Below are positions 12,288 through 23,715 of a stretch of 64,000 nt of DNA, piece after piece. The notes under the pieces were generated by a model that worked only from the letters and a program-made list of their open reading frames with translations, was not told the DNA's origin and did no database searches. The first letter of the stretch is position 1; each line of letters opens with the position of its first letter. The DNA lies in assembly GCA_002897115.2 (NCBI GenBank), contig BCIH01000009.1, positions 750,415 through 814,414 of the forward strand. Reading direction: 5' to 3'. The DNA comes from Prototheca cutis (lineage: Eukaryota > Chlorophyta > Trebouxiophyceae > Chlorellales > Chlorellaceae). The translations under genes were made by a program, and so were the position numbers.

Positions 12288-15200
12288 ATGACGGAGCTTG
12301 TCCCCATCGAGGGCCCGGCGCCCTACAGCCTTGCAGCAAAATGTGGAAGTGAAATGATTGCAACGTGCATAGCGGTGCGTCCTTGGCGACAGGCGGGGAT
12401 GCAGGCGCTACCTGGTTTTTGCTGGGTTTGAGGTTATTAGACCGGGGGTTGACAGCTCCCCAAACCCTGGGATTACGCCGCAGCGTCTCTGGACCATGAT
12501 TCTTGCCCTGTGATCCGCTTCAGCGAGGCACCCTTTACGTAATATTCTCTTGGGCAACAGATTTACATTGGAGAAAGTGTCTTGGCAAATGAATTGTTGG
12601 CCAAAACCAAGGTGGGTGGCAGCGGCAGGGGCTGGGTTGGATTGGGCATAGAAGATACCCAGCCGATGATCGGCATGCATTTTATGTATGACCATAGCTG
12701 TGGGATGGCTTTCAAAGGTTTTAACGTGCACGCAGCATGATGGCCTGATTCATATTGCCAAACCCTAACAAAGGCCCCCCCCCCCCTTTGCCATGCGCAG
12801 GGCAACAACATGGGCTGGGGCTTTGTGGCCTTTGGGTTTGGCCTGGCCTTTGGCGTCGCCATCACATGTACGCCAGTGCTGGGATTGCCATGCATGTCCT
12901 GTGCTTGGTTTCATTGGGTGGGTCATTTACACACGGGCTCAACATGGCGCACCTCGCCACTCTGGCTGTCTCCTCCACAACCGCTTGCAGGCTTTAGTTA
13001 CATCTCGGCACATGTCAACCCTGCCAGTGTGCTTGCCCTGTGGATCATGGATGAAGTCAACGGGTATGTTTGGGGGAGCTTTTGCTGTTCATCCAAATCG
13101 TGTGCAGCCTGTCTGAGGCTCCTCTCCCCGTGTGCCTGGGCAGCAGACCCTGGCACTTGGTGCCCCATGACCAGCTAGTAGTGGGTCCCACCTCCCCCCT
13201 CAGAAATATATTTCCATCAAAGAAATCACCCCCCCACAAAATAATTCCCTACTCCCACCCAATCCTAGGACGGAGTTTCTGGCCTTGGCCGGCAGCGAGT
13301 TTGCCGGTGCCTTTTGTGGTGCGGTGTTGGTCTGGCTCCACTTTCTTCCCCACTTCAAGACCATCCCGGAGCCGCCCAGCAAGTCGGACGATGACCTGCT
13401 GCTCCGCAGGTGCCAGGCTGGGTTTTGCGGGTTTTTATGATTGCTACATCAACGCAAACAAGTAGAAACAAAGAAGCAACCCAATCGCCGGCTAGAACCG
13501 CCCCTCTCGCCGCCATGTGTGCACAGTCGTGACGCGCTGCCGGCAGCGGCACTGAACGTGGCATCGTACAACGCTCGTGGCGAGGACGTCAAGCGGCGCG
13601 CCAAGGGCCGGACGTACCCCCCCGCGGTGCTGCGCAACGCGCTCAAGGACGTGCGGTTCTTCCTTTCCAGTGACACCGTGCATCCCGAGGACCACGACGA
13701 CCTGCTGCGCAAGGCCTTTGGCACCGAAACCGCGCTGTACCGTCCACCCAGCGACCTGGGCGAGGTTCCGGCGGCGCCGCACCAGCCGCGCGGCATGCTG
13801 CGTCGGCGCTCCGTCCAGGTTGCGGATGTGCACCGTCGGATCAAGGACATGGAGCTGGCCGAGTTTCAGAACATGCTGCACATCCCCGAAGTCGGCGCGC
13901 TGAAACCGCTCAAGCCCGTGTCAAACCCGGATGAGTTGGACGTCGATGTCTCCGACACGCCCCTCCGCCGCAACAACTCCATCTCCGCGCTGGAGCTGGA
14001 ACAGGCACGCAAGGGCGACGATGCTGACGATGAGCGTGAAAACAGCAATGACGAGAATGGAAAGAAAGCATCGCCAAAGGTGGCGGCAGCGGCTACAAAG
14101 GGGGATGGCGCAGCCGCCGAGAGCACTGCCGCCGCGCCGTCGGACGGCCACCCTCCGACCACACACCATCCCGGCAGGGAATTTGTGGCTAGGACGGCCA
14201 AGGAGATTGTCGACTCTGTGGCGTCAAACCCCATGACCCGGGCACTGGAGGCTCGGCGCGCTCGCTCGGATGCCCTGTTCCAGGCCGCCATCGTCGCGGA
14301 TCAAAACGCCAAGCTGTCCATCTTCTCCACGCGCCCAGCCATCTACTCCCCGGTCAGTGCATTGGTGTGTGGTGGAAAGTGGGCGGGGGGGAGCCTGTTG
14401 ATAGTGTGCAGTGCAGCGGTTGGCAAGAGGCTGCACGTGCGTGGGGATGCCTCGCAAGATTCAGAGAGAGCTGCACTCAATTCTTCTACGCATGCCCATC
14501 ACCAACCACTGCAGTTTTTCAACTTTTTGTGCGAGTTCATGTGCACCACCTCGCTCATCCTGTTCTATATTCTTCTCGTCGAGCGCGGCAAGATGAACCC
14601 CGAGCCAAACAGGACTCTGTACAACAGCACAAGTGAGAGGGATAATGGGGGGGGGGGGGGGGGGGGGGTTACTATTTCCAGACAATGCAGGGTTGTTTTG
14701 CACAACATTGAGGTACCTACGGTGGGCAGCTGCATGAAAAACAGGGGCTGACCCACCCACCCGCACCCACCTCGGGAAACTCGATGCAAAAGGTGACGAG
14801 GTCCTGGCCTGCGCCACTGAGGACGAACAGAAACGGCAGGTAGAACAGACCGCACCAAAAGTTCATCCAGCACATCATGTGCAGCGCCGTGCCGGCATGG
14901 TACTTGCGGTGAATTTCGTCCTGTTTCGGATGGGTGTTGGGATAGTTGGTATTCACAATTCCTGAACGACAACAACAACGAAAGCAACTCCATGAAAGCA
15001 ATGGACCTGGGCAGCGTTGGTGTAGCCATCAAGCATGAGGTTGATGAAGCAGAGCAGGTAGCCCAGTGGCGCATTGGGGCTGGCCAGCTTGCCGGTGACC
15101 TTGCTGGACGNNNNNNNNNNNNNNNNNNNNNNNNNNNNNNNNNNNNNNNNNNNNNNNNNNNNNNNNNNNNNNNNNNNNNNNNNNNNNNNNNNNNNNNNNN

Positions 15201-15591
15201 NNNNNNNNNNGGGGGGGGGGCAGGTCGAGAGTCGATGCACCTACGGTCTCTCCACGGTGCCTTGATCCAGCCATCCATCTTGATCAACTCACCGTGCCTG
15301 TCCCCAACCCCAAACTACACAGATGGCATGTGGGCTGGGATGCTCATCTTCATCCTCATCCTGGGCATGGGTGGCCCCACCGGCATTGCCGCCAACCCCG
15401 CCCGGGACTTTGGGCCGCGCATGGCGCACTGGGTGCTGCCAATCCCGGGCAAGGGTGGCAGCGAGTTTTACTACGGCTGGATCCCCTTTTTTGCACCCTT
15501 TGCCGGTGGTTGTGCCGCGGCTGGGCTCTTCCTTGCCATCAATTCCATGAACCACACGTCAGTGCCAGCCAACGTTGTCCTCGTTCCCTAG
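12288..15591 (+). CDS. Aquaglyceroporin-like MIP channel with about 300-residue internal loop
   Basis: Eight exons (12288-12374, 12561-12611, 12801-12867, 12991-13063, 13269-13409, 13527-14352, 14515-14632, 15323-15591) join in frame to 543 residues. TM1 begins in YSLAAKCGSEMIATCIA and TM2 in NNMGWGFVAFGFGLAFG. The first pore motif is SAHVNPASV and the second GIAANPARDFGPR; Asp after NPAR is typical of glycerol facilitators. TM3 lies in exon 5 and TM4 in exon 7 (FLCEFMCTTSLILFYILL). Exon 6 puts about 275 charged, Ala/Asp/Asn-rich residues between TM3 and TM4, the loop C position; ordinary MIPs are 250-300 residues in total. The last intron (14633-15322) contains a G22 run, antisense transporter exons and a 100-N gap. 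Its two splice sites still match in phase, so the gene itself looks intact. Transported solute is inferred only. Confidence 0.85.
14647..14668 (+). repeat. G22 homopolymer in aquaporin intron 7
   Basis: Twenty-two consecutive G begin 14 nt after the 5' splice site of the last aquaporin intron. The tract marks the left border of the stretch that carries the SLC35B-like antisense exons. Confidence 0.9.
14771..15110 (-). pseudogene. SLC35B/UAA nucleotide-sugar transporter fragment (two internal exons)
   Basis: On the minus strand, two exons (15007-15110 and 14771-14920) encode NAPLGYLLCFINLMLDGYTN followed by DEIHRKYHAGTALHMMCWMN and the helix ending FLFVLSG. This matches the central part of SLC35B1-type (UAA family) UDP-sugar/ATP-ADP antiporters of the ER. 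Splice sites look functional (CAG|GTCCAT, AACAG|GACGAA, GAG|GTGGGT), so it was copied from DNA, not from mRNA. Neither the N-terminal nor the C-terminal exons follow: the piece is cut by the N gap on one side and by a G22 run plus aquaporin exon on the other. It is either a misplaced contig piece or a truncated gene copy inside the aquaporin intron. Confidence 0.7.
15111..15210. other. Assembly gap (100 N)
   Basis: Exactly 100 unknown bases, a conventional placeholder for a gap of unknown size. It is followed directly by ten G. It lies inside the last aquaporin intron. Confidence 0.99.
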
Positions 15592-17134
15592 GCTGGCGGT
15601 GAGCTGACAACCCAGCCAAGCGAGGATCTGCTGAGGAGACCAGCCAGCTTGACTCCCACAGAGGAAAGTGCTGGGGAAAGGCCGTCAATTTGGCACCAGA
15701 CCCAGGGCAATCGTCCAGGGCAAACCGCCTGTAGGGTCCCTCCCCTCCCCAAAACCAGGAGAACCCGTTCGACTCCATCGCTAGCCAAGACAAATCTCGA
15801 ACTGATACTTGAACCTTCCTGGTGGACTGGGCGTCTTTGGTGGACAAGCTGTCCTTGGCTGAGGAAGCTTTGCAGGAGTATGAGCAGGCTGGCCCCGTCC
15901 TCGGCCGGCCCTTAGGCCAGCTGCCCTCTCCTCCTTTTGTGCCGGCACCGGGACAGCGTGCATTCTAAACTCCTGTCCACACTAAGATGGCCCGAAACAA
16001 TCTTTTGCATATAATCCCTGCTGAGAACGCATGCCTTGAAATGCAGTTGAACGCTCCTTGAGCACATGCGCCTTTTGGGTGGACCCACTCCTGAAAATTG
16101 CCGAGAACGCGGGGCCAGATCCTTCTTAGGTGCATCTGCAGGCCATATATCCTTCCAATCATCCATGGTAGTTGTGATGGGTGCTCTTGACTTTGTCCTG
16201 TGCGTTGCAAAAGCTCGCTGGGACCCAGCACCCCCTACTGTGCGGGAATGCCGCCAAGGGAGTTGGCAGGGATCGGATCTGATCAAAGCCCTGGGTCCCG
16301 CCACCGCACTGGAAGGAAGGTGAACGTACCGGGAACCAATTCAACATGCTGCCTCCCCGCCGACTGGCAGTTTCGCCTTCTCACCGTTCATCAAGATCTT
16401 GGCTGTCGACTGCACCATCGTTGACTCGATCGGTCACCAGTTCTGCGCCGCGCCAGCCAGGTCCCGGAAAGAGTACCGGCACAACGGGAACCGAAAGCAC
16501 GCGCCGGCCACAGATGTGAGTGCGTGGCGTTGTGCAATTCACGGTATTAACGATGGGATAGAGCCTCAATGAACCAGATAACGCGTCGGAACGGCGCGCT
16601 CGACAGTATGCGAGGCTAAAAGACGTAGGGTTTCGGCCGTTCGGCAGACACCGGTTCTCCGAAACACCCGAGCCTCCCCTTCGTGGCCACCGGACCACCG
16701 CGACGAATGAGCCCACGTTCCTCAATGTGCAGATCGAAAGCTACACGTCTGGGGTTGAGCGCTGACTGCCTTCCTGGCAACTTGCGCCCAGCGAAAGGTG
16801 TGGGCCATTGGGGTGGAGCGGGAGTGGGGTTAACAGGGTTTCGGCTCTGGGCGTCATGGCGTGACTTGCGGCGTCCCCGCTGAGTCATGGCTTCTGATGC
16901 ATCCCTATTTGGGCATGTCATGAGTGCATTGAAAGCGTCTCATGCCAGCTGCGACCCTGGGATCTGAGCTGGTGGCTGGGAGGTGATTCATGAACCTCCT
17001 GGGTTTCTAGCACAGTCCCAGCACGGCGGGGGGCCCAACCCCCCTTGGCCCAAGGATCATCCTTCCATTTTCTGCGAACCATTCCAGCTGCCAAAAAGAA
17101 CCAGCCCCACTGCTAGACCGAGAAGCGGGGCGCA
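15592..17134. other. Intergenic, no gene recognised
   Basis: About 1.5 kb between the aquaporin stop and the DEG9-like start. Short frames on both strands have no protein-like features, and no terminal repeats were found. It should contain the aquaporin 3' end and the DEG9 promoter. Confidence 0.4.
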
Positions 17135-19242
17135 ATGGCAAGCCCGCCTGTGACGCAAGGCAAGCCGCTGTCCTCGCAGCCGCGAGCCATTCCGCCCGGC
17201 CTGCCCCGCCTGGACACGATGCGATCTGCGTTCGGGTCACCCGCTTCGCTGGGCACATTTACTGCCCCGGTGGGATCTCTCGATAACCTGGACGGCAGCA
17301 GCAGTGGGCCCCTTCCGCCGGCCCCCGCCGCGCGCAAGCTGCACAGCCTAGGGAGCAGCGTGGATTTGATCCAGGACCAGCACGTGATCCTGCACCCCGA
17401 CACCCCCGCGACCCCCCGTGCCGCGACGACGGCTGCGGAATTGACGACGGGCCAGGGCGCACGGGTGCTGAAGCGCCACATGGACGCGGTCCTCAAGGTC
17501 TTTGCGACGCACAGCGCCCCCAACCACGAGCAACCGTGGCAGCGCCGGCAGCAGACGCACAGCAAGAGCACGGGCTTTGCCGTCGCGGTGGTCGGCGGTG
17601 GGCCACGCTGGGTCCTCACCAATGCACACTCGGTGTCGTATGCAACGCAAGTCCAACTCAAGCGCCGAGACGACGACGGCAAGTACCCCGCCCGCGTGCT
17701 GGCGGTTGGAACCGATTGCGACGTGGCGCTGCTGACAGTCGACGACGAAGCGTTTTGGACCGACGTGCACCCGTTGCCGCTGTCGGCCGAGACCCCGGCA
17801 CTGCAGGCGGGCGTGGCGGTGCTGGGATATCCTATTGGGGGCGATTCCCTGGCCATTTCCGCGGGGGTCGTGTCTCGTGTCCAGATGACGCACTACTCCC
17901 ACGGCTGCATGTCCCTGCTGGCCCTGCAGACCGATGCGGCGATCAACTCGGGCAACTCGGGAGGACCCGTCATGGCTGCCCGAGGCGGGGACTGCGTCGG
18001 CATCGCGTTTCAGAGTCTGACGGGAAACACCGCCAACATTGGCTACGTCATCCCCACGCCCGTGGTACGGCACTTTCTCGACGACTACATCCGCCACGGC
18101 CGGTACACGGGGTTTCCATCCCTCAACATCGTCTGGCAAGACATGGAAAGCCGAGCGCTGCGGGCCGCCTATGACATGGCGGCTGACCAGAAAGGTTCCA
18201 TTGAGTGGTCTGTTTCTTTTTGAGAAAGTGGGAGCTGCTTGTCTTTACTCTTTTTTCACTGAATTTCCAAACTCTTACCCCACAATTTATACAATGAACA
18301 CATGAAAATAACCCATGTGTCACTCCATAGGTGTCCTGGTGCGGTCGGTGTGCGCGGCAAGCGACGAGGCTCGGGTGCTGGAGCCCGATGACATAATCCT
18401 GGCCATTGACGGCGTGAGCATCGGCAACGACGCCACAGTGCCCTTTCGCCACGGCGAGCGCGTGGACCTTCGGTATCTCGTGACCTCGCGCCACGTGGGC
18501 GACAGCGTCCTCCTCAGGGTGCTGCGGTCGGGACATGTGCACGAACTGCCCGTGCGTCTGCAGCCGTATGCGTACTTGGTGCCACCGCACCTGCGGGAAG
18601 GCCGACCGCCGTATCTCGTCGTGGGTGGCCTCGTCTTCACCGCACTGTCTGACCCTTATTTAATCCAGCGATACGGCTCGGTGAGTGCGGCCCCCGTCCG
18701 GCTCATGCACCGCAGCTACCTGGGCGTGAAATCCCTGCCTGATGAGCAGGTCGTCCTGCTCAGCAGCGTTTTAGCAGCCCCGGCTACACTGGGTTACGAA
18801 GGCGCGGCGTCGGGTCTCCGCGACGCGCCGGTGCTCGCGTTCAACGGCAAGCCCATCACCTGTCTGGCACAGCTGGCCCGTCTCGTCGCTGCCTGCGCCG
18901 TGCCCCGCATGCGATTCGACCTCGAGTCAGGCGGAAAGGTCTCGGGGTTTTGTTAGGAGTTGTTGAAACTTTTGGTGGTAGGAAATGTGTGGATTGAACT
19001 GTCACTTGATGATAGCATCAACAGAATTGCCTCCGGCATCCGAGGCAACCGAACCAAACAACTCGCAGGTGGTGATCCTGGATTCGGAGGTGGCGCGGAA
19101 GAGCACGCGGCAGGTAATGGAGGACCACAGCATCGCTGCGGAGGCCAGCCCAGACATTCTGAGTGCCATGCGTGAGGCAGACGGGGCCGGCAGTGATGCC
19201 AGCACTGCAACTGTTGTAGTACCACCGGCCGCCACCGACTAG
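17135..19242 (+). CDS. DEG9: DEG9-like serine protease (Deg/HtrA family)
   Basis: Three exons (17135-18194, 18331-18938, 19069-19242) give 613 residues. The trypsin-like domain carries the triad His in LTNAHSV (about residue 163), Asp in DCDVALL (about 194) and Ser in NSGNSGGP (about 274). A first PDZ-like region follows (LEPDDIILAIDGVSIG), then a second with the C-terminal LAFNGKPI and FDLESGGK|VVILDSE typical of the plant DEG9 group. In Arabidopsis DEG9 is nuclear/nucleolar and degrades a cytokinin response regulator; that role is only inferred here. There is no bacterial-type signal peptide; the first 100 residues are a low-complexity Pro/Ser/Ala region. Introns are GT-AG, 136 and 130 nt. 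Confidence 0.85.
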
Positions 19243-19620
19243 TCCCCTCACTAAGGGGAAGGACAGCCACTGGATGAACCGCCTGGGCTCCTGCAATTCC
19301 CGCTGCTGTCAACCAACCCCTCAGGCACAGTGACCGAACACCAAACTCGAAGGCCTTGCTGTGTTGTGTGCACAGGGGCCTGTGTATGTCCCAGCATGTA
19401 ACCTCCCGCGCTCGCTGCAGCAGCACATACTTGCTCGTTGCACCTACACGCAGCCCTGCTGAATGCCAGGCCATGTGTTCTCGATAGTCGCAAGGACAAC
19501 CCAATACCCAGAGGACTTTGATCCCTCTCTGTACCCCACTGCTCTCTCCCGCGATGTACAGTCCTGGTGCCTCTCCTCTGCTGCTGTTTTCTGTCTTGTG
19601 AAGAAAAAAGCTTCAGTGTA

Positions 19621-19979
19621 CCATGCAGGCCAAAAATGACGAAACCTTCTCGGGATTCATCGACTCCCACCTGCGCAGCAAGGGCATCCCTCCCAAACAA
19701 AATGCCGATTGAACCGCATTCTCTTGCCGCGTCGCTCAGAGGATGAGTTGGGTTCCTTCTGATAGCAGGGCAGGTCGTGCAAAGAGGTTTTAGAAAGTCC
19801 TGGAAATTGACCCTGGCACGACAGTTGTCACACGTTGGTGGTCCATCATTGAGGCAGTCCACCTTCCTCTTGCCCTGTGGGGGGTGAGAATTCACAGCCA
19901 TCAGTGATCCCCAGCAACCCCCGGGGTGATGTGGCGCTGTTGCTGGCTGAGCTGGTGGCATTATTTTTGCCCTGCATGG
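19621..19979 (-). mobile_element. 359-bp TIR element (non-autonomous DNA transposon/MITE), copy 1
   Basis: Ends are inverted repeats: ccatgcaggccaaaaatgac at the left and the complement of ccatgcagggcaaaaataatg at the right. TA dinucleotides flank both sides (19619-19620, 19980-19981), as expected of Tc1/mariner-type integration. The element is alignable over its whole length with the copy at 32396-32754 in opposite orientation, with the same length. Read on the minus strand it keeps an open frame containing two CxxC pairs. No transposase domain is recognisable. Confidence 0.85.
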
Positions 19980-19981
19980 TA

Positions 19982-20152
19982 CAAGGTCACCTGCTGCCAG
20001 GAGGCCATACTCAGGGCCTCTCAAGGACTAGGAAACAGGTGCACATATGGAGGCTATGCATGCCGGGAGGGCCCGGCGTGTGCTCGTGCGCATCTGGAGT
20101 GGGTTCCGAATGGCGGAAGTGGTCGATCATGGGTCTGAGCGGTCATAGTGAA

Positions 20153-20235
<83 letters not shown>

Positions 20236-20629
20236 CAATGAAGACGGTCAGTGCTACACGGCAGGGGGCGGGGCGGCAGGCTGGGGGAGCACAGCAGTGT
20301 CAGATCTGATGTGCCCAGTGCCGTGTGTCCCTGCGGGTCTGGAAAAAAGTGCAAGGAGGGGCTGTGCCACGTCCGAGAGACTCTGAAGACGAACAACAGC
20401 GGTCACATGGGCCCGGTCGCGGACAGCCCCGGACCAAGGGATGGATGGAATTGGGGGGGCCTAGCCGAGGAATACATGGTATGGTGTTGGTTGGGTCTCA
20501 GGAGCAGGAAGATGGAGGCACAGTGTATGAGCTGTGGGTTTTTTTGCAGGTTGGGAAAGAGGGGGGGGGAACGGGTGGAAACCAGAAAACAGTGCCTAGC
20601 ATAGCGCCACCAAAAAGGACACATGCGAG
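19982..20629. other. Intergenic with 81-G homopolymer
   Basis: Contains the G81 tract and otherwise nothing gene-like. It is the 3' flank of the minus-strand Gly/His-rich gene. Confidence 0.5.
20153..20233 (+). repeat. G81 homopolymer tract
   Basis: Eighty-one uninterrupted G, the longest homopolymer here. It lies outside genes. It may be a real unstable tract or a base-calling/assembly artefact; the sequence cannot tell. Confidence 0.9.
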
Positions 20630-23600
20630 TCACGCGGCTGCAGGGGTGTTGGTCTGCAGGGCCGCGGTCGCCGGCGGGCGAGGGACTTCAATGCCCACCG
20701 GCACCCCCCCGGCCGCCACAGCTGCCGGGCCGCTGCCACGCGTGTGCAGCGGCGTGAACACCAGACCATCATCGGCCGGCACGCGCGCCGAACGCGGCGA
20801 CAGCGTGGCGGGCGTTGCAGGGCTCGTTCCGGCGGCCGAGATTGTTGCCATGGCAGCACCGGGGGCGACCCCAGCAGGACCGACAGTATTGCGAGCTGGC
20901 ATGCGCAGGGGGGGCGGCGTGTGGCCTCGGCCGTGGGTCGGCGCCGTTGCATCGCCAACGCCACCAAGGCCCAGGCCGCTGCCTGGCAGGGACTCGAGGT
21001 ACTGCAGGGCCTCCAGGACTGCAGGCGGGTGCAGTGGCACCGTGGTACCACCGCCGCCCTGCAGCGATTGGTGCGTCATCGTCGGCCCACCGCCTCCCTG
21101 CAGCGGCTGCCTCCGCGCCTGGGGATGCAGAACCGCGGGGGCTCCTGTGGTTGCTGGCTGTGAGGTGGCAGAGCCAGGGCCCGGCCGAGCTGCTGCTGAG
21201 AGGCCCCCGGACAACTGCTGTGGCACATACGGACCTGTCGCACCCCCCCCACCTCCACCACCGACTGCCGGGTACATGAAGTCGCCGGCGCCCAGACCCT
21301 CGAGGCCAGTGAGGACACCGACGTCACCCAGCATGGCTTCGGCCAGCTCCTCCAGCCCCGAATCCATGCGCGACACGGGTGCGGCACCACGCGCGTACCG
21401 CTGCTGCGACTGCAACAGCAAGCCGCCTGCCAGACCAGTGCCGCGGGCCTCGCCGAGCACAAAGCCCTGGAGCACCCGTGGCGCGGTGTCGGCGCCCAGA
21501 TCATCATAACCGCCGCCGCCGCCGCTGGGACCCAGTAGCGGCACGCCGCTCACTGGGCCCAAGTCATGGTGATGATGATGGTGCAAGGACTGGTGCTGGG
21601 CGACATATGATGTCGGGCGGGTGTGGACATCGCCCTGCTGACCAGGCACTGATACATGGCCTGCGCCGGCCCAGCCACCGCCGCGACCACCGGTCCCCGA
21701 GCCGGCCGCCACAGCCGCAGCCGCCGCTGCAGCGGCGGCCGCGTCGCCACCGAGACCTGGGACGCTGCGGAACGTGCGCAGCACATCTTCCCAGATCCAG
21801 CGCTCATCGGTTGACTGGGGGGCGGTTGCTGCAAAACCCCCACTGGCGCTGACCGATGCACTGCCCCCCCCACCAACGTCGACCCTGCGACGGAGGTGGA
21901 CACTGCGCGCCGACTCGGGGTCGGCGACGTCCTCGTCCAGGCCGCCGCTGGTGCCATGGTGCAGCTCGTACCCACCACCTGGCTCTCCTCCACCAGCCCA
22001 GCCACGGCCAGCCGAGGGGTAATGTGCGCCCAGGTGCTCCCCGGGTCCTGCCCAGGCACCACCCTCGCGGCCGGCACTGGGCGCCCAGTCGAGACGAGGC
22101 CGACGCGGTGCCACGGCCGCCAGGCCGTGGTGGTGGTGGTGATGGACGCCTCCGCCTGTCGTGCCGCTGCCGCCACCGACTGCGCCGTGCCCCAGACCCG
22201 AACCGCTGCTGGTCTGCGAGCCGTGCCCGGGCGAATCCAGCGCCGTCGTCCGTAGCACCAAGTCAGCCTGTGATTTATTTTTTCCGGTGCCAGGGTCTTA
22301 GGGTTGGTACGGGACTTGGCATGGACCCCAGGTGCCCCCACAACGCAGCCAATTTCCAAAACAAGCCCTACCTTGGGCGTGGCGATGTCGCCAGTCCAGG
22401 CGCCGGCGCCGATGCTGAGGATGGGGTGTGTCCCGCCCGTGGCATCGCCACCTCCTCCGATCAGGTGCTCGTACGGCTCGCCGGTGGCTCCCGGCGTTGC
22501 ATTCCCAAGTTGCATGCCCAGGCCCGCTGCCCAGGCCGCTTCGTCGTCGCCCGGTCGTAGCCCGCCGGCCTTGGTCCCAAACCGCCGCTGCTGCTGCTGC
22601 TGCTGCTGTTGTTGTTGTGCATGGTCAAAGCTGTGATGCGGGGCCATGGTGGCTGCGGACCCACCGCCAAACGGCCTTGTAAGCCCGGTACCCAAGCCCG
22701 GCGAGGGAACCGCAACGTCAGTAGGCCCGAGACGTCCCGCACCGGCCCACCCTGGCCACGCGGCATCTACCAGCACCTGCAGGCGGATGTGCGCGGCGCC
22801 CGTGGGCACGTCATTGTTTGCCAGCACGCGGATCGGCGGCGACGAGGCGCTGCCAAGCAGGCGGTAGCCATCCGCCGCGTCCAGCAGTGCCACGATCAGC
22901 CGAAAGGACTTGGCCCCGACGTGCGTGCCGGCCTCGTCAAACGACAAGTACATGTGCCGCGGATCCTTGAGCCCCGCGCCCAGCATGCCGCCCTGGAATT
23001 CATGAGAGGGCGACGTCGGGCTTGACGCGCCCGCGCCCGTCGCACGCAGCCGCGGCGGGGCCCCGGCACGACCTGCAGGACTGCCACCACTGCCACTGCC
23101 AGCGGTGCGCTTGCCCATCTTGCCAAATCGCTGGATGACGCGAACCACGGGACCCGTGCAGCCCTTGCAGCACTCCTCGCGCCGGACAAGGTGCCAGACC
23201 TGGAGCCCACGCTCCGCAGCTGCCAGGGGCGTCGCCGCAGCGGCCCCGGCGCCGCGGCCGCCGCCGGCCCGCCGTGTGTCGGGCCGGCCGCCGGGACCGA
23301 TGTCGTAGCATAAAAAGCCATGCAGCAAGACCGACGCGCCATTGCTCAGCTCCAGCCGGTAGACAACCGCCGAGTCACGGTACAGCGGGTCCAGTGAGTC
23401 GCTGCTCTGGCTGATGGCCTGGCACACGCGAAGACCCCGGGGGCCACCCTCCTCTTGCAGCACCACCTCAACCTGTTTATGTCGTGTGTGTTTGGGTTAT
23501 GTGTGCGCTGTGTGTTGTGCTGTCTGTGTGTACGTACAGCTCACATCTGTGCCCTTCTCTCTAAACATAAGTATACACACACATCCACCATACACTACCT

Positions 23601-23715
23601 GGTTGTAGGACCACCGCCGCTTGCCCAGCTTGTACGCCCGGACTTCTTCATCGGCCCCGGCATACCGCAGCTCTGGGGGTAGGGTGCGGGTCTGGATGGG
23701 GCAGCGCGGCAGCAT
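20630..23715 (-). CDS. Gly/His-rich protein with possible Rel/COE-like DNA-binding domain
   Basis: Three exons (23599-23715, 22372-23472, 20630-22267) join in phase to about 951 residues. Residues 1-260 look folded: LPPELRYAGADEEVRAYKLG, YRLELSNGASVLLHGF, HLVRREECCKGC (133-144), VVRVIQRFGK, DPRHMYLSFDEAGTHVGAKS and FRLIVALL followed by SPPIRVLANNDVPTGAA. The order of a His/Cys knuckle, a V-x-x-I-x-R-F strand, a KDPR turn and a strand ending in an Asn-rich loop resembles the DNA-binding domain of metazoan COE/EBF factors. This is my own resemblance call and unproven. The remaining 700 residues are Gly, Ala, Gln and His runs with possible activation character. The start may be further upstream. 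Function unknown; nuclear regulator is the best guess. Confidence 0.55.

Noticed and set aside
13441..14751. Single 436-codon frame as a separate gene inside the aquaporin
   Set aside because: Its ends run into intron sequence; exon 6 joins both neighbours in phase with good splice sites.
12288..15591. Aquaporin as a broken gene because of the N gap and antisense exons
   Set aside because: Both exons bordering the intron match in phase (ACA A|AT GGC) and both pore motifs are present.
20153..20233. G81 tract as telomere or centromere repeat
   Set aside because: Pure G without T/A units; it sits between normal genes with no other subtelomeric signs.
21550..23466. Continuous minus frame past 22372 in the Gly/His-rich gene
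   Set aside because: After 22372 the frame turns into non-protein-like sequence, whereas splicing at AAG|GTAGGG to CACAG|GCTGAC continues in phase with the His-run exon.
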